Program-made: the position numbers and the translations under genes
NCBI GenBank assembly: GCA_963931435.1
Contig: OZ007012.1
Span: 2,046,001-2,110,000 of the forward strand
DNA: 64,000 nt
Direction: 5' to 3'
DNA from: Coprousia sp963931435
GTDB taxonomy: Bacteria; Actinomycetota; Coriobacteriia; Coriobacteriales; Coriobacteriaceae
The notes under the pieces: model-generated
Database searches by the model: none
The model's input: only the letters and a program-made list of their open reading frames with translations
Told to the model about the DNA's origin: nothing
Part shown: positions 1 to 8,497 of the stretch, one piece after another
Layout: each line of letters starts with the position of its first letter
Position numbering within the stretch: position 1 is the stretch's first letter

Positions 1-386
1 TGCACCCAAGTCTCGATGTACTCGCGGTAATCCGCCGTCTGGCGGCGCTGCGACGCCACGTCGTCGTTGGCCGCTTTGGCGATCTGCCGCAGGGCGTCGT
101 AAGCTATCTGGCCCTCGAGGAAGTCGGGGCGGTCGATCACCTCGGCCAGCCACTGGGCGTAGTCGGAACCCGCCGCGTATCCGGCGAGATCGCGCCAGAA
201 GCGGCGGCGACGCAGATAGGCGGTCGCCGCCACCGCCACCTCGCCCGCGACGAGCACCGCGCACACGAGCACCGTCAGATCCGGGTTCGAACCGGCCGCG
301 ACCAGCAGGAAGCCCACGAGGGCGTCGATCGCGGCGGTGAGGACGACCTGCGGCAGGAGGGACCGGATGAAGCGCGCCGGCGTCAT
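1..386 (-). CDS. Intramembrane-sensing histidine kinase, BceS-like (N-terminal part, runs off the window)
   Basis: Seen: the frame opens at an ATG (complement 384-386) that overlaps the stop of the response regulator as ATGA, and stays open to the window edge. The translation starts MTPARFIRSLLPQ, has two hydrophobic segments (about residues 12-32 and 38-58) with almost no extracytoplasmic loop, then a polar linker ending YREYIETWV. Known: in BceS-type kinases this YxxxIxxWxHEIKTP stretch is the start of the dimerisation/phosphoacceptor helix, so the catalytic histidine should lie just outside the window. Such kinases carry no large sensor domain and detect antimicrobial-peptide flux through a partner BceAB-type ABC transporter. 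Inferred: the transporter genes may lie beyond position 1. The coupling to the regulator is clear; the exact ligand is not known. Confidence 0.8.
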   Translation of the reverse strand, partial: MTPARFIRSLLPQVVLTAAIDALVGFLLVAAGSNPDLTVLVCAVLVAGEVAVAATAYLRRRRFWRDLAGYAAGSDYAQWLAEVIDRPDFLEGQIAYDALRQIAKAANDDVASQRRQTADYREYIETWV

Positions 387-1054
387 GACCGCACCGAATA
401 GCCCTGGCCGCGATGCGTGACGAGGTAGCCGGTCACGCCGATCTTCTCCAGGGTCGCGCGCAGGCGGTTGATGTTGACGGTGAGCGTGTTGTCGTCGATG
501 AAGGCGTCGGAATCCCAGAGGTCGCGCATGATGGCGGCACGGGGCACGATGGAGCCGGCGTGCTTGATGAGGAGCGTGAGGATGCGCAGCTCGTTCTTGG
601 TGAGCTCCACCTGCCTGCCGTTCGCCGAGGCGGTTGAGCGCGTGAGGTCGAGCGTGACGCCCCCGTGCTCGAGCACGGCGCGGTCGGGTCCGCCCGTCGC
701 GCGGCGCAGCAGCGCCTGGATGCGCGCGAGCAGCACGCGGGCGCGGTAGGGCTTGGCGATGAAGTCGTCGGCGCCCAGGTTCATGCTCATGACCTCGTCG
801 ATTTCGGTGGTGCGCGAGGTCAGCACGATGATGGGGACCTCCGACGCGGCGCGCAACTCGCGGCATACGAACTGGCCGTCGGTGTCGGGCAGGGTGAGAT
901 CGAGGAGCACCAGGTCGGGTCCGGCTGCGACGATGTCCTCGACCACATGGGAGAACTCCGTGCACGCCGCGACGCGATAGCCCTCGCGCTCCAGCACCTG
1001 CGCGAGCTCGGTGCGGATCGGGGCATCGTCTTCGACCACGTAGATGAGCGCCAT
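383..1054 (-). CDS. OmpR-family response regulator paired with the BceS-like kinase
   Basis: A 223-residue two-domain regulator. The receiver domain (about 1-115) has the acidic pocket VVEDD near the N-terminus, the phosphoacceptor Asp52 in LLDLTLPDTDG, a conserved Thr/Ser in VLTSR and the Lys in AKPY. A winged-helix DNA-binding domain (about 130-220) ends LVTHRGQGYSVRS, typical of OmpR/PhoB regulators. I chose the ATG at 1054 (MALIYVVEDD) because the much longer upstream frame is an Arg/Ala-rich antisense artefact. The stop overlaps the kinase start by 4 bp, so the two are translationally coupled. In BceRS systems the regulator activates a peptide-efflux/resistance ABC transporter; that role is inferred from family membership. 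Confidence 0.88.
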   Translation of the reverse strand: MALIYVVEDDAPIRTELAQVLEREGYRVAACTEFSHVVEDIVAAGPDLVLLDLTLPDTDGQFVCRELRAASEVPIIVLTSRTTEIDEVMSMNLGADDFIAKPYRARVLLARIQALLRRATGGPDRAVLEHGGVTLDLTRSTASANGRQVELTKNELRILTLLIKHAGSIVPRAAIMRDLWDSDAFIDDNTLTVNINRLRATLEKIGVTGYLVTHRGQGYSVRS

Positions 1055-1188
1055 GCCGTCCCCCTCTGCCAGCCAGGCCGCCTGGGCGCGCGCCCGACCG
1101 CCTGGCCATCGGACCTTCTGCCCGCCGGGCGCCGCCCGGCAGATACCCCCATTATGCCCGTTCCGGATCCGGGCGAAGCGCGCCGACC

Positions 1189-1992
1189 CTAGCACCCCGC
1201 GCGGGCGAGCAGCGTCTCGTAGCCGTCGCGCAACAGCGCGACCAGCTCGTCGGAGGCCGACGGCGCCTCCGCACCCGAGGCGGGGACCACGCCGTGCTCG
1301 TCGGAGACGAGCAGCCAGGCTGCGCCGCTGACGTCGTCGCAGGCATCGTCGGAGACTCCGCCGCAGCCCGGCGTCGCGTCCACGCGCCCGCGCACGGCGT
1401 CCCCGGGCGCCGAGGCGCCATCGACATCGGCAGCAGCGTCCCCGGCCTGCGCGGCGGCCAAGGCGCCATCGGCATCGGCGAGGGCACGCGCGGCGAGGCC
1501 CTCGTCGAACGACACCGCGAAGCCCTTGGTGCGTGCGAGCTGCACCGCGAGCGTCACGGCGCCCGCGAGCCGCTCGTCCGCGGCGGCCCCCACGACGAGC
1601 CCCTCCCCGGTCGCGGCGCACAGAACCTCGGGCGCGACACCCGTCTCCCGCGCCTCGATGCGGGCGGTGCAGGCGCGCGCGGCCAGCGCGGCGCGGGAGG
1701 TTTCCTCCAGGGGCGTGTAGGGCCCCACCGACATGGCGGCGCGACCCGCGTCATCGACCACGAGCATGAGCACGCCCTCGTCGGGGACCTCGACCGTGGT
1801 GTCATCGGCGAGCGACCACTCGACATGCTGCTTGGCCCACGAGATGAGCCCGCGCGCCACCGGCTCGTCCGCGACGCGCCGCTGCGAGAGGGCGCGCATG
1901 TGGCGGTTCAGCAGCGGAACCGTGCGCGCCCTCATGCGCCAGCGGCACACCAGCACCGGCTCGCCCAACTTGAACTCATCCGTCTCGGCCAT
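1189..1992 (-). CDS. Hypothetical protein, 267 aa
   Basis: I do not recognise this protein. The ATG at 1992 is preceded by GAGGAGG with a 7-base gap, which makes it a better start than the GTG 18 bases upstream. The first ~165 residues have mixed polarity (it begins MAETDEFKLGEPVLVCRWRM), with no signal peptide and no clear membrane segment. An Ala/Asp/Gly-rich low-complexity stretch (about 170-225) follows, then a short conserved-looking tail ending ELVALLRDGYETLLARAGC. It lies 100 bases downstream of purH on the same strand and may be co-transcribed with it. Codon use is like its neighbours. Real coding is supported by the RBS and by a single long frame with ordinary amino-acid composition. 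Confidence 0.7.
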   Translation of the reverse strand: MAETDEFKLGEPVLVCRWRMRARTVPLLNRHMRALSQRRVADEPVARGLISWAKQHVEWSLADDTTVEVPDEGVLMLVVDDAGRAAMSVGPYTPLEETSRAALAARACTARIEARETGVAPEVLCAATGEGLVVGAAADERLAGAVTLAVQLARTKGFAVSFDEGLAARALADADGALAAAQAGDAAADVDGASAPGDAVRGRVDATPGCGGVSDDACDDVSGAAWLLVSDEHGVVPASGAEAPSASDELVALLRDGYETLLARAGC

Positions 1993-2012
1993 CGCAGCCC
2001 CTCCTCGCACAA

Positions 2013-2067
2013 GGCGGGCGCCCGCACCGTCCGGCGACCATGCCGGAGCAGTACGCGGGCGCCCGCC
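2013..2067 (-). terminator. GC-rich hairpin between purH and the downstream hypothetical gene
   Basis: The 13-base arms GGCGGGCGCCCGC (2013-2025) and GCGGGCGCCCGCC (2055-2067) are perfectly complementary, with a smaller CCGGC/GCCGG stem in the loop. There is no long U-run, so it may be a partial terminator or mRNA-stabilising element rather than a full stop. Confidence 0.45.
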
Positions 2068-2092
2068 GCCTGCTTGCTTGCTTCGTCTCCCC

Positions 2093-3724
2093 CTAGTGAC
2101 GGAAGTGACGCGTGCCCGTGAAGATCATCGCGATGCCGTGATCGTCGCAGGCTTTGATGGACTCATCGTCGCGCACCGAGCCGCCGGGTTGGATGATCGC
2201 GGTCACCCCATGCTCGGCCAGCACGTCCACGTTGTCGCGGAACGGGAAGAACGCATCAGAGGCCGCAACGAACCCGCTGGGCTCGATGCCCATGTCCCGG
2301 CACGCGCTCTCGGCGCGCTGGCAGGCCATGAGCGCGGAATCGACGCGGTTGGGCTGGCCCGGCCCCATGCCGATGCCCATCTGGTCCTTCGCCACCAGGA
2401 CGGCGTTGGACTTGACCGTCTTCACCACGCGCCAAGCGAAGAGCAGGTCGTTCATCTCCTTGTCGGTGGGCTTGCGGATGGTGGGGCAGGTGAACTCGGT
2501 GGGGTCCTCCTCCACCGTGTCCACGCGCTGCACGAGCATGCCACCGTCGATCGAGCGCACCTCGAGCTTGGCGTGGCCCTCGGCGCCGCCGGTGGCGAGC
2601 ACGCGCAGGTTGGCACGCTTGGAGAGGCGCTCAAGCGCCTCGGGGGTGTAGCTCGGCGCGATGAGCACCTCGACGAACTGCTTGTTCTGATCGGCGAAAT
2701 GCTGCACGAGCGAGAGCGGCACCTCGCGATTCACGGCGATGATGCCGCCGAAGGCGCTCTTGGGATCGCAGGCGAACGCGCGGTCGTAGGCCTCGGTCAC
2801 GTCGGCGGCCACGGCGGATCCGCAGGGGTTCTGGTGCTTCAGGATCACGCAGGCCGGCTCGTCGAACTCGCGCACCGCGTTCCAGGCGGCATCGGCGTCG
2901 AGCAGGTTGTTGTAGGAGAGCTCCTTGCCCTGGATCTGCTGGGCGCCCACGAGGGGGTTCGCCGAGGAGCCATAGCGGCGGAACTCGTCGGCGAAGCGGT
3001 AGACGCCGGCAGCCTGGTGCGGGTTCTCGCCGTAGCGCAGCTTGTCCACCAGCTCGAGGTGCAGGTCGAACGCCTCGGGCATCTCGAAGTCGGCGGGATC
3101 CTCGACGCCGTCCTGCTTGTCGAGGTACTCGTTCAGCCACAGCGAGATGGCCGTGTCGTAGGCAGCCGTGCGCGTGTACACCTTGGCGGCGAGATGCCGA
3201 CGGGTGTGCAACGTGGTGCACCCGGCATGCAGGTGCATCTCCTCGAGCACGCGCCCGTAGTCCTCCGGGTCGCACACCACGGTCACGGAATCGTTGTTCT
3301 TGGCCGCGGAGCGCAGCATGCTGGGGCCGCCGATGTCGATGTGCTCGATGGCGTCGGCGAAGGTGACCTCGGGGTTGGCAACGGTCTTCTCGAACTCGTA
3401 CAGGTTCACGACGACCAGGTCGATGAGGCGGATGCCGTGCGCCGAGGCCTGCGCCATGTGCTCCTCGGAGTCGCGGCGCGCCAGCAGGGCGCCGTGGACC
3501 TTGGGATGCAGCGTCTTCACGCGACCGTCCATCATCTCGGGAAAGCCGGTGAACTCCTCGATCGGCGTGACGGGAATCCCCGCCTCCTCGATCGCGCGCG
3601 CCGTGCCCCCGGTGGAGATGATCTCGACCCCGAAATCATCGACGAGCGCCCGAGCGAAGTCGACCACGCCCGTCTTGTCGGTGACCGAGATCAGAGCGCG
3701 CTCGATCTTTCTGTCTACTCCCAT
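2093..3724 (-). CDS. purH: Bifunctional AICAR formyltransferase / IMP cyclohydrolase
   Basis: PurH catalyses the last two steps of IMP synthesis: formyl transfer from 10-formyl-THF to AICAR, then ring closure of FAICAR. The 543-residue product is near the family length. The N-terminal methylglyoxal-synthase-like cyclohydrolase domain (about 1-200) has ISTGGTARAIEEAGIPV, GFPEMMDGRVKTLHPKVHG and NLYEFEKTV. The transformylase domain follows, with LRYGENPHQAAG, GKELSYNNLLDADAA, KHQNPCGSA, FGGIIAVNREV and the late motif KSNAVLVAKDQMGIGMGPGQ. The start at 3724 has AAGGAGG five bases upstream. No other purine genes are adjacent, and I saw no purine riboswitch in the 200 bases upstream. Confidence 0.97.
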   Translation of the reverse strand: MGVDRKIERALISVTDKTGVVDFARALVDDFGVEIISTGGTARAIEEAGIPVTPIEEFTGFPEMMDGRVKTLHPKVHGALLARRDSEEHMAQASAHGIRLIDLVVVNLYEFEKTVANPEVTFADAIEHIDIGGPSMLRSAAKNNDSVTVVCDPEDYGRVLEEMHLHAGCTTLHTRRHLAAKVYTRTAAYDTAISLWLNEYLDKQDGVEDPADFEMPEAFDLHLELVDKLRYGENPHQAAGVYRFADEFRRYGSSANPLVGAQQIQGKELSYNNLLDADAAWNAVREFDEPACVILKHQNPCGSAVAADVTEAYDRAFACDPKSAFGGIIAVNREVPLSLVQHFADQNKQFVEVLIAPSYTPEALERLSKRANLRVLATGGAEGHAKLEVRSIDGGMLVQRVDTVEEDPTEFTCPTIRKPTDKEMNDLLFAWRVVKTVKSNAVLVAKDQMGIGMGPGQPNRVDSALMACQRAESACRDMGIEPSGFVAASDAFFPFRDNVDVLAEHGVTAIIQPGGSVRDDESIKACDDHGIAMIFTGTRHFRH

Positions 3725-3925
3725 TCCGCCCTCCTTGTACGTTCCGCGCGGAGCCGCCCCAGCGCGGCCGCGCAACAGAAATGCGCCTACTAATGTAGCG
3801 CAACCGGGCGAGCTTGGCGCTGACGTTGCCGCCGTCGGCGCAAGATGCCGCCGCCGGTGCGCCAGGCACGGGCGGGGGCACGCAGGGGCCTTCGCGCCCT
3901 CATGCCCGACGTCCCGCGCGCCGCG

Positions 3926-6064
3926 CTAGAAGGTCCCGCCTCCCCCGCCGCCGACGCCGCCTCCGCCGCCGACGGAGAACCCGCCGCCGAAACCATCGGA
4001 GGGGCCCGCCAGGCTCTCGGCGATGCTCGCATCGGCCAGGGCGCAGGCATCGCCCATGCTCTCATGGGGCGTGGTACCGCCGCGTGCAGAGGGCAGGTAC
4101 CACCACAGCAACGGATAGGGGTAGGGATACGGGTAGGGATGCGCCGCGCCGTCTTCCACGGCGCGGGCTCCCCCACCGGGCACCTCGTCCTCCGTCCCAC
4201 CGACGCCCGCCGATCGGGCGCCGGGCTCGGCACCCGCCGACTCGCCGACCGCCGCCGGCCAGCCGCCGCGCGCGCCCGCGCAGGCCGCCACCACCTCGTC
4301 TGGAACGCCCACCGCCGAGGCCATGACCAGCAGGCGCCCCGTCTCGGGCGCATCCTCCGGCAGGGGCTCGCCGCTCCGGGCGCGCGCCTCGATCCACCGG
4401 CGGAACGCCGTGCACCGGGCGCTCAGGTCTGCTCCAGCCGGCGTGAGCGGCCGGTAGGCGATCGCCGCCACCAGGGCCGCCGTGGTCAGGGCGGCGCTGA
4501 TCACGAACGTCGGCAGCGCGGCGCCATCGGTGGCGGCGACCACCAGAAACGAGGCGATGAGGATGAGAGCGCCCACCACGGGCGCGCCGGCATGCAGCGC
4601 CTTGCAGGACCCGGTGAGGCCGCGCGCGGCCAGGACCGAGGCGACCTGCGCCTTGAAATCGTCCATGAGCGCACGAGAGCCCTCGGCATCGGCCTCGGCA
4701 TCGTCAAGGAGCGCCGTGAAGCCCGCCTCGTCGCGCCCGTTGTGGAAGAGCACACGCAGCGCCGCCGCATCGATCGCATCGAGGTCGCGCGCATGCGGCT
4801 CGAGGAGGCGCAGCCGATGGCGCGCGAGACCCTCCTCCCCATCCGCGCCGTCCCCCGCGTCCGTCGCGGCGTCCCGGCGTCCACCGGCATCCGGCACGAC
4901 GCCCAGCACGCCCTCATCGGTGAGCTTCATGAGCGTCACGATGAAGGGGCGCGCGCCCACATCGCCGCCGTCCAGGAAGGCGGCGACGACCGCCGGGTGG
5001 TCGCTCGAGGGCAGCTCGTCCAGATAGGTGCCGGCGTAGACGCCGCGCAGCGCGCGCCGGTGCACCATGCGGTAGATGACGACCGCGACGAGCAGCGCCG
5101 CCGAGAGCGCCACCCCGGCAACGCCGCCGACATCCCCCAGGACCTGCAGGCGCTCGCGCCGCGCCTCGGCCTCGGCTGCCCATGCGGCCTCCTCGTCAAC
5201 GATCTGGTCCAGGCGCGCGACGTTCCCCGCGTCATCCGAGGGCGCGGCAGCCGGCACCCAGGAGCGCGGAAACGCCACGCGCGCCTCGGCGAACTCGCCG
5301 GATCGAACGCGGGGCACCGCGTACCAGACGCTCGGCGGCTCCGTGTTGAGCTGGAGGCCGCCGTCGAGCGTGCCGTGGCCCCACGCGCGGAAGTTCCCGC
5401 CCACGACGGCGGCCTCGGCAGGTGCTGCGCCGCCCGCCGTCGCGGCGGCGAAGGTCACCTCCATCCCGATGTCGCAGGCGTCCTCCTCCCACTCCGGGCC
5501 TACGAACTGCCAGTAGAGCTCCGCGGTATCGGCCCAGACCATGACGGCGCCGGTCAGCGTGTAGGAGAGGCAGAACGTCACCTCCTCACCGTCTGCATGA
5601 GGCGAGAACAACTTGACGAGGACCTGGTCGCCATCCTCCTCAGCGGTGAACACGCCCGTCGCGCCCTCGTCCGCCGCGCCGACGCGCTCCAGAGCGACCA
5701 CGCCTCCATCAGATACGAGCTCCGCCTCGATCGAGGGAATCTCGACCCGCGAGCGACCGCCCTGCTCGTTTTTGGTGCTCGGGATGGTCCAGAACACGCC
5801 GTTCACATCATCATCGAAGGCGAAGGCTCGCTCCTCGCTCACCTTGAGGCGCCCGTCCTCCTCGACGACGGCCTCGATGCGCACGCGCGGCATGTCGTAC
5901 GCCAGCGCGACGCGCGGGGCGGCGAGCAGGACCGCGAGACAGAGCGGCAGCGCGAACGCCAGCGCCGCGACGATGCGCTGCGCGATGCGGTGTTCCGCGG
6001 CGCGAAGCGGCGCGCCCGCCGTCCGCTCTCTCGACGTGATCCCTCCGCAAGAAGACTCCGTCAT
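3926..6064 (-). CDS. DUF2207-family membrane protein with Gly-rich C-terminus
   Basis: A 712-residue membrane protein. A Sec-type signal/anchor segment lies at about 27-50 (ALAFALPLCLAVLLAAPRV). It is followed by the extracytoplasmic DUF2207 domain (DMPRVRIEAVVEEDGRLKVSEE is the usual opening pattern, shortened here), then a cytoplasmic-side part with further membrane helices (about 295-315 and 495-545). The C-terminus ends in the glycine repeats GGGGGVGGGGGGTF that are characteristic of this family. I place the start at the ATG at 6064 (MTESSCGG), because sequence upstream of it loses protein-like composition. Function of the family is not established. It is divergent from the ferritin gene, with 336 bases between. 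Confidence 0.85.
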   Translation of the reverse strand: MTESSCGGITSRERTAGAPLRAAEHRIAQRIVAALAFALPLCLAVLLAAPRVALAYDMPRVRIEAVVEEDGRLKVSEERAFAFDDDVNGVFWTIPSTKNEQGGRSRVEIPSIEAELVSDGGVVALERVGAADEGATGVFTAEEDGDQVLVKLFSPHADGEEVTFCLSYTLTGAVMVWADTAELYWQFVGPEWEEDACDIGMEVTFAAATAGGAAPAEAAVVGGNFRAWGHGTLDGGLQLNTEPPSVWYAVPRVRSGEFAEARVAFPRSWVPAAAPSDDAGNVARLDQIVDEEAAWAAEAEARRERLQVLGDVGGVAGVALSAALLVAVVIYRMVHRRALRGVYAGTYLDELPSSDHPAVVAAFLDGGDVGARPFIVTLMKLTDEGVLGVVPDAGGRRDAATDAGDGADGEEGLARHRLRLLEPHARDLDAIDAAALRVLFHNGRDEAGFTALLDDAEADAEGSRALMDDFKAQVASVLAARGLTGSCKALHAGAPVVGALILIASFLVVAATDGAALPTFVISAALTTAALVAAIAYRPLTPAGADLSARCTAFRRWIEARARSGEPLPEDAPETGRLLVMASAVGVPDEVVAACAGARGGWPAAVGESAGAEPGARSAGVGGTEDEVPGGGARAVEDGAAHPYPYPYPYPLLWWYLPSARGGTTPHESMGDACALADASIAESLAGPSDGFGGGFSVGGGGGVGGGGGGTF

Positions 6065-6400
6065 GGCACGTCCCTCCGTTTCGCCGGGGCCTCCCGTCGG
6101 CGCCATTGTACCGGCCCGTGCGGACATGAGGGTGCGCCCAGGCACCCGGCGCCCCGCCATCGGTCGCGGCGCGACGGCAAGCGGCCCGCTGCGGCAGGGC
6201 ATCGCCACGCGTCGAGCGGGCCACGCCCCCTCCCGCCGCACCCGTGCAGCGGGCCCCGAGCAGCCGCCGCCGCAATTGCGATGAAACGTTGTAGTCGGCA
6301 TGGGGGAATTATGAACGCGTTTGAAGGGGCGCGACGGGGTATACAGCCAATACCACGGCGCCGCGAAGGGCGCCGGACACAGCGGGGAAAGGATGGCGCC
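6065..6400. other. Divergent intergenic region, DUF2207 gene / ferritin gene
   Basis: 336 bases without a supported gene. It must hold the promoters of both flanking genes. The part nearest ferritin is less GC-rich (around 6275-6350), but I could not assign a convincing -35/-10 pair or an iron-regulator box by eye. Confidence 0.5.
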
Positions 6401-6919
6401 ATGGCGCTCAACGAAAAGGTCACCAGCGTTCTCAACGATCAGATCAACGCCGAGTTCTATTCGGCTTACCTCTATCTCACCTTCGCCGATTACTACGAGG
6501 ACCGCGGCCTCAAGGGCTTTGCCAACTGGTACGAGATCCAGGCCAAGGAGGAGATGGACCACGCGATGGCCATCCGCCGCTACCTGCTCGACAACGACTT
6601 CACCCCCACCATGGAGGCGATCGCCAAGCCCGACAAGACCTTCACGGCCGACATCGAGCCGCTCGAAGCGGGCCTCGCGCACGAGGAGTACGTCACGAGC
6701 CTCATCCACCACTGCTATGAGGTGGCCCATGAGGTGCACGACGTGCGCACCATGAAGTTCCTCGACTGGTTCGTGAGCGAGCAGGGCGAGGAGGAGACCA
6801 ACGCCCGCGACATGATCACCAACATGAAGCTCTTCGGCTGCGACCCCAAGGGTCTGTACGACCTCGATCGCGAGTACCAGGCCCGCGCCTACACCCAGAT
6901 GACGGCGCTGCCCCTGTAG
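6401..6919 (+). CDS. ftnA: Ferritin (non-haem, FtnA-type)
   Basis: A 172-residue iron-storage protein, the usual length for bacterial ferritin. The four-helix bundle carries the ferroxidase ligands: Glu18 in NAEFYSAYLYL, the EEMDHA pair (Glu plus His near 50-54) and the later QGEEETNA segment. It ends in a short fifth-helix-like tail. It is expected to form a 24-mer cage that oxidises Fe(II) and stores it as ferrihydrite. The ATG at 6401 follows GGGGAAAGGATGG; the long in-frame extension upstream runs antisense to the DUF2207 gene and is not protein-like. It is monocistronic, with a strong hairpin downstream. Confidence 0.95.
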   Translation: MALNEKVTSVLNDQINAEFYSAYLYLTFADYYEDRGLKGFANWYEIQAKEEMDHAMAIRRYLLDNDFTPTMEAIAKPDKTFTADIEPLEAGLAHEEYVTSLIHHCYEVAHEVHDVRTMKFLDWFVSEQGEEETNARDMITNMKLFGCDPKGLYDLDREYQARAYTQMTALPL

Positions 6920-6994
6920 CGCGTCCAAACCGTCCCCCTTCCCTGCGGCGGCTGACGCGACTCGCAGCCGCCGCCGATAGGTCCCCCTTTTCCT

Positions 6995-7028
6995 AAGGAG
7001 CCCCGTGGTTCTCACCGCGGGGCTCCTT
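6995..7028. terminator. Palindromic terminator after ferritin
   Basis: Perfect 11-bp stem AAGGAGCCCCG (6995-7005) / CGGGGCTCCTT (7018-7028) with a 12-base loop, 75 bases after the ferritin stop. The U-tract is short, but the stem is strong. Confidence 0.75.
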
Positions 7029-7146
7029 GGTATTGCACTGTGGAAGGACGGTCCCGCACGACGCCTCTCGCCGTCCCCCGCGTGCCACACGGGCGAGCGG
7101 AGCCCGCGCCTTGGAGCCAGAGGGCGCGCGCACTATACTGCATGCC

Positions 7147-8256
7147 ATGAGCAACCTGTCTGACACCTCCACCGCCCCGTCCGCTACAACGTGCCCAGCG
7201 GGAGCCGCATCGACCGGCGCGCCCCGTCCTTCGGACACAGCCCGGGGACAGAGCGCCTCGGCGGCAACCACCAACAAGAACGAGACGCGCGCAGACACCC
7301 GCGCCGGAGCGCCGGTGGTGGGCCGCTTCGCACCGTCGCCCTCGGGCCGCATGCACCTGGGCAACGTGTACGCCTCGCTCGTCGCCTGGCTGTCAGCACG
7401 CAGCGCCGGCGGACGCGTGGTCCTGCGCATTGAGGACCTCGACCCGCGCACGCAGAACGGTCCCTGGGCCGATCTCATCCTGGAGGATCTCCGCTGGCTC
7501 GGCCTCGAATGGGACGAGGGACCCTGGTACCAGCGCGATCGACTCGATATCTACCGGGGCCGCGTCGCGGAGCTGGACGCGCGCGGACTGCTGTACCCAT
7601 GCTTCTGCTCGCGCGCCGAGCTCCATGCTGCGAGCGCGCCGCACGCCAGCGACGGAACCCCCATCTACCAGGGAACCTGCCGCGATCTCAGCGCGGAGGA
7701 GGTCGCCGAGCGCGCCCGGCTGCGGACTCCCGCCCTGCGCCTCCGCGTACCCGACGCGGACGATCCCGTCGGCACCATCACCGTCGCAGACCGCGTCTAT
7801 GGGGCCGTGCACGAGGTCCTTGCGTGCGATTGCGGAGACTTTCTCGTGCGCCGCAGCGACGGGGTCTTCGCCTACCAGCTCGCCGTGGTGGTGGATGACG
7901 CCGCCATGGGGGTGACCGAAGTGGTCCGGGGGCGCGACCTGTTGGGCTCGGTGGCACGGCAGGTATATCTGCAAAGGCTCCTCGGGCTCCCCGAGCCCGC
8001 CTACGCGCATGTGCCCCTGCTGGTCGCCGAAGGGGGACGCCGCCTCTCCAAGCGCGACGGCGATCTGGACATGGGCGCCCTGCGCGAGCGCTTCGGCACG
8101 CCCGAGCGCCTGCTCGGCTGGCTGGCCTACCAGACCGGTCTTGCACCAGATGCCGAGCCGCGATCGGCGGAGCAGCTCGCCGAAATCTTCAGCTGGGACG
8201 CCGTCCGCGCCCACCGCGCCGACATCTGCCTCGATCCCGCCACGCTGCCGCGGTAG
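7147..8256 (+). CDS. gluQ: Glutamyl-Q tRNA(Asp) synthetase
   Basis: GluQ attaches glutamate to the queuosine at position 34 of tRNA(Asp). It is a truncated GluRS catalytic domain without the anticodon-binding part. Seen: GRFAPSPSGRMHLGN (about residues 59-73, the HIGH equivalent), RIEDLDPRT, a zinc-ligand cluster YPCFCSRAEL and YQGTC, VFAYQLAVVVDDAAMGVTEVVRG, and the KMSKS equivalent RLSKRDG near 299. The enzyme core starts only at about residue 57, so the Ser/Thr/Ala-rich N-terminal stretch is either an unusual extension or the true start lies downstream. I kept the ATG at 7147 for lack of a better RBS-linked start. Confidence 0.9.
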   Translation: MSNLSDTSTAPSATTCPAGAASTGAPRPSDTARGQSASAATTNKNETRADTRAGAPVVGRFAPSPSGRMHLGNVYASLVAWLSARSAGGRVVLRIEDLDPRTQNGPWADLILEDLRWLGLEWDEGPWYQRDRLDIYRGRVAELDARGLLYPCFCSRAELHAASAPHASDGTPIYQGTCRDLSAEEVAERARLRTPALRLRVPDADDPVGTITVADRVYGAVHEVLACDCGDFLVRRSDGVFAYQLAVVVDDAAMGVTEVVRGRDLLGSVARQVYLQRLLGLPEPAYAHVPLLVAEGGRRLSKRDGDLDMGALRERFGTPERLLGWLAYQTGLAPDAEPRSAEQLAEIFSWDAVRAHRADICLDPATLPR

Positions 8257-8263
8257 GACCGCG

Positions 8264-8355
8264 CCTACGGGTTCGAATCCCCGCACTGGGCAGCAAAAAG
8301 CCCGTCTCCCAAGGGAAAACGGGCTTGTGCTTTCGGCTGGCGGAGAGCTGGGGAT
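8264..8355. repeat. Left copy of a 92-bp direct repeat (tRNA-Ser 3' end plus terminator)
   Basis: 8264-8355 matches 11358-11449 over 92 bases with two substitutions and no gaps. The right copy is the native sequence: the terminator and last 18 bases (including CCA) of tRNA-Ser(GCT). The left copy holds only that tRNA fragment (8338-8355, complement) before the sequence diverges. The two copies bracket the IS island, as attachment-site-like duplications do. Confidence 0.85.
8295..8326 (-). terminator. Duplicated tRNA-Ser terminator (left copy)
   Basis: On the minus strand, AAGCCCGT ... ACGGGC is followed by TTTTT. It lies inside the left 92-bp repeat and no longer follows a complete tRNA. It may now stop transcription arriving from the IS island. 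Confidence 0.7.
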
Positions 8356-8459
8356 ATCCGCATGCGGCTGCGCCGCCTGCAAGCACTGCGGAAGCCTTGC
8401 GGCTTCCTTGCGACCCTTGCTGGCAAAGACGCTCACGCGCTTTGCTCAGCAAGGGGGGG

Positions 8460-8480
8460 TTATAGGACAAAATGTGTGTC
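8460..8480 (+). repeat. Left terminal inverted repeat of the IS1249-type element
   Basis: 21 bases, the perfect reverse complement of 11325-11345. A second, weaker GACAGAACATCTGTCC-like motif sits just inside (8483-8498) and overlaps the transposase stop. Confidence 0.85.
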
Positions 8481-8497
8481 TCGACAGAACATCTGTC

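Noticed and set aside
1733..3793. 686-codon plus-strand frame across purH
   Set aside because: Antisense shadow of purH with repetitive His/Gly/Val composition.
3725..3925. Possible purine riboswitch upstream of purH
   Set aside because: No conserved three-way-junction core or PurR-type box could be recognised in the 200 bases.
3845..6400. Long plus-strand frame running into ferritin
   Set aside because: It is antisense to the DUF2207 gene and Arg/Ala-rich. Only the last 172 codons (from 6401) are ferritin.
8266..8294. tmRNA- or tRNA-like T-arm (GGGTTCGAATCCC) in the left 92-bp repeat, also in the right copy
   Set aside because: No acceptor stem, CCA or anticodon arm can be built around it. 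It is part of the duplicated downstream region, so no RNA gene was called.
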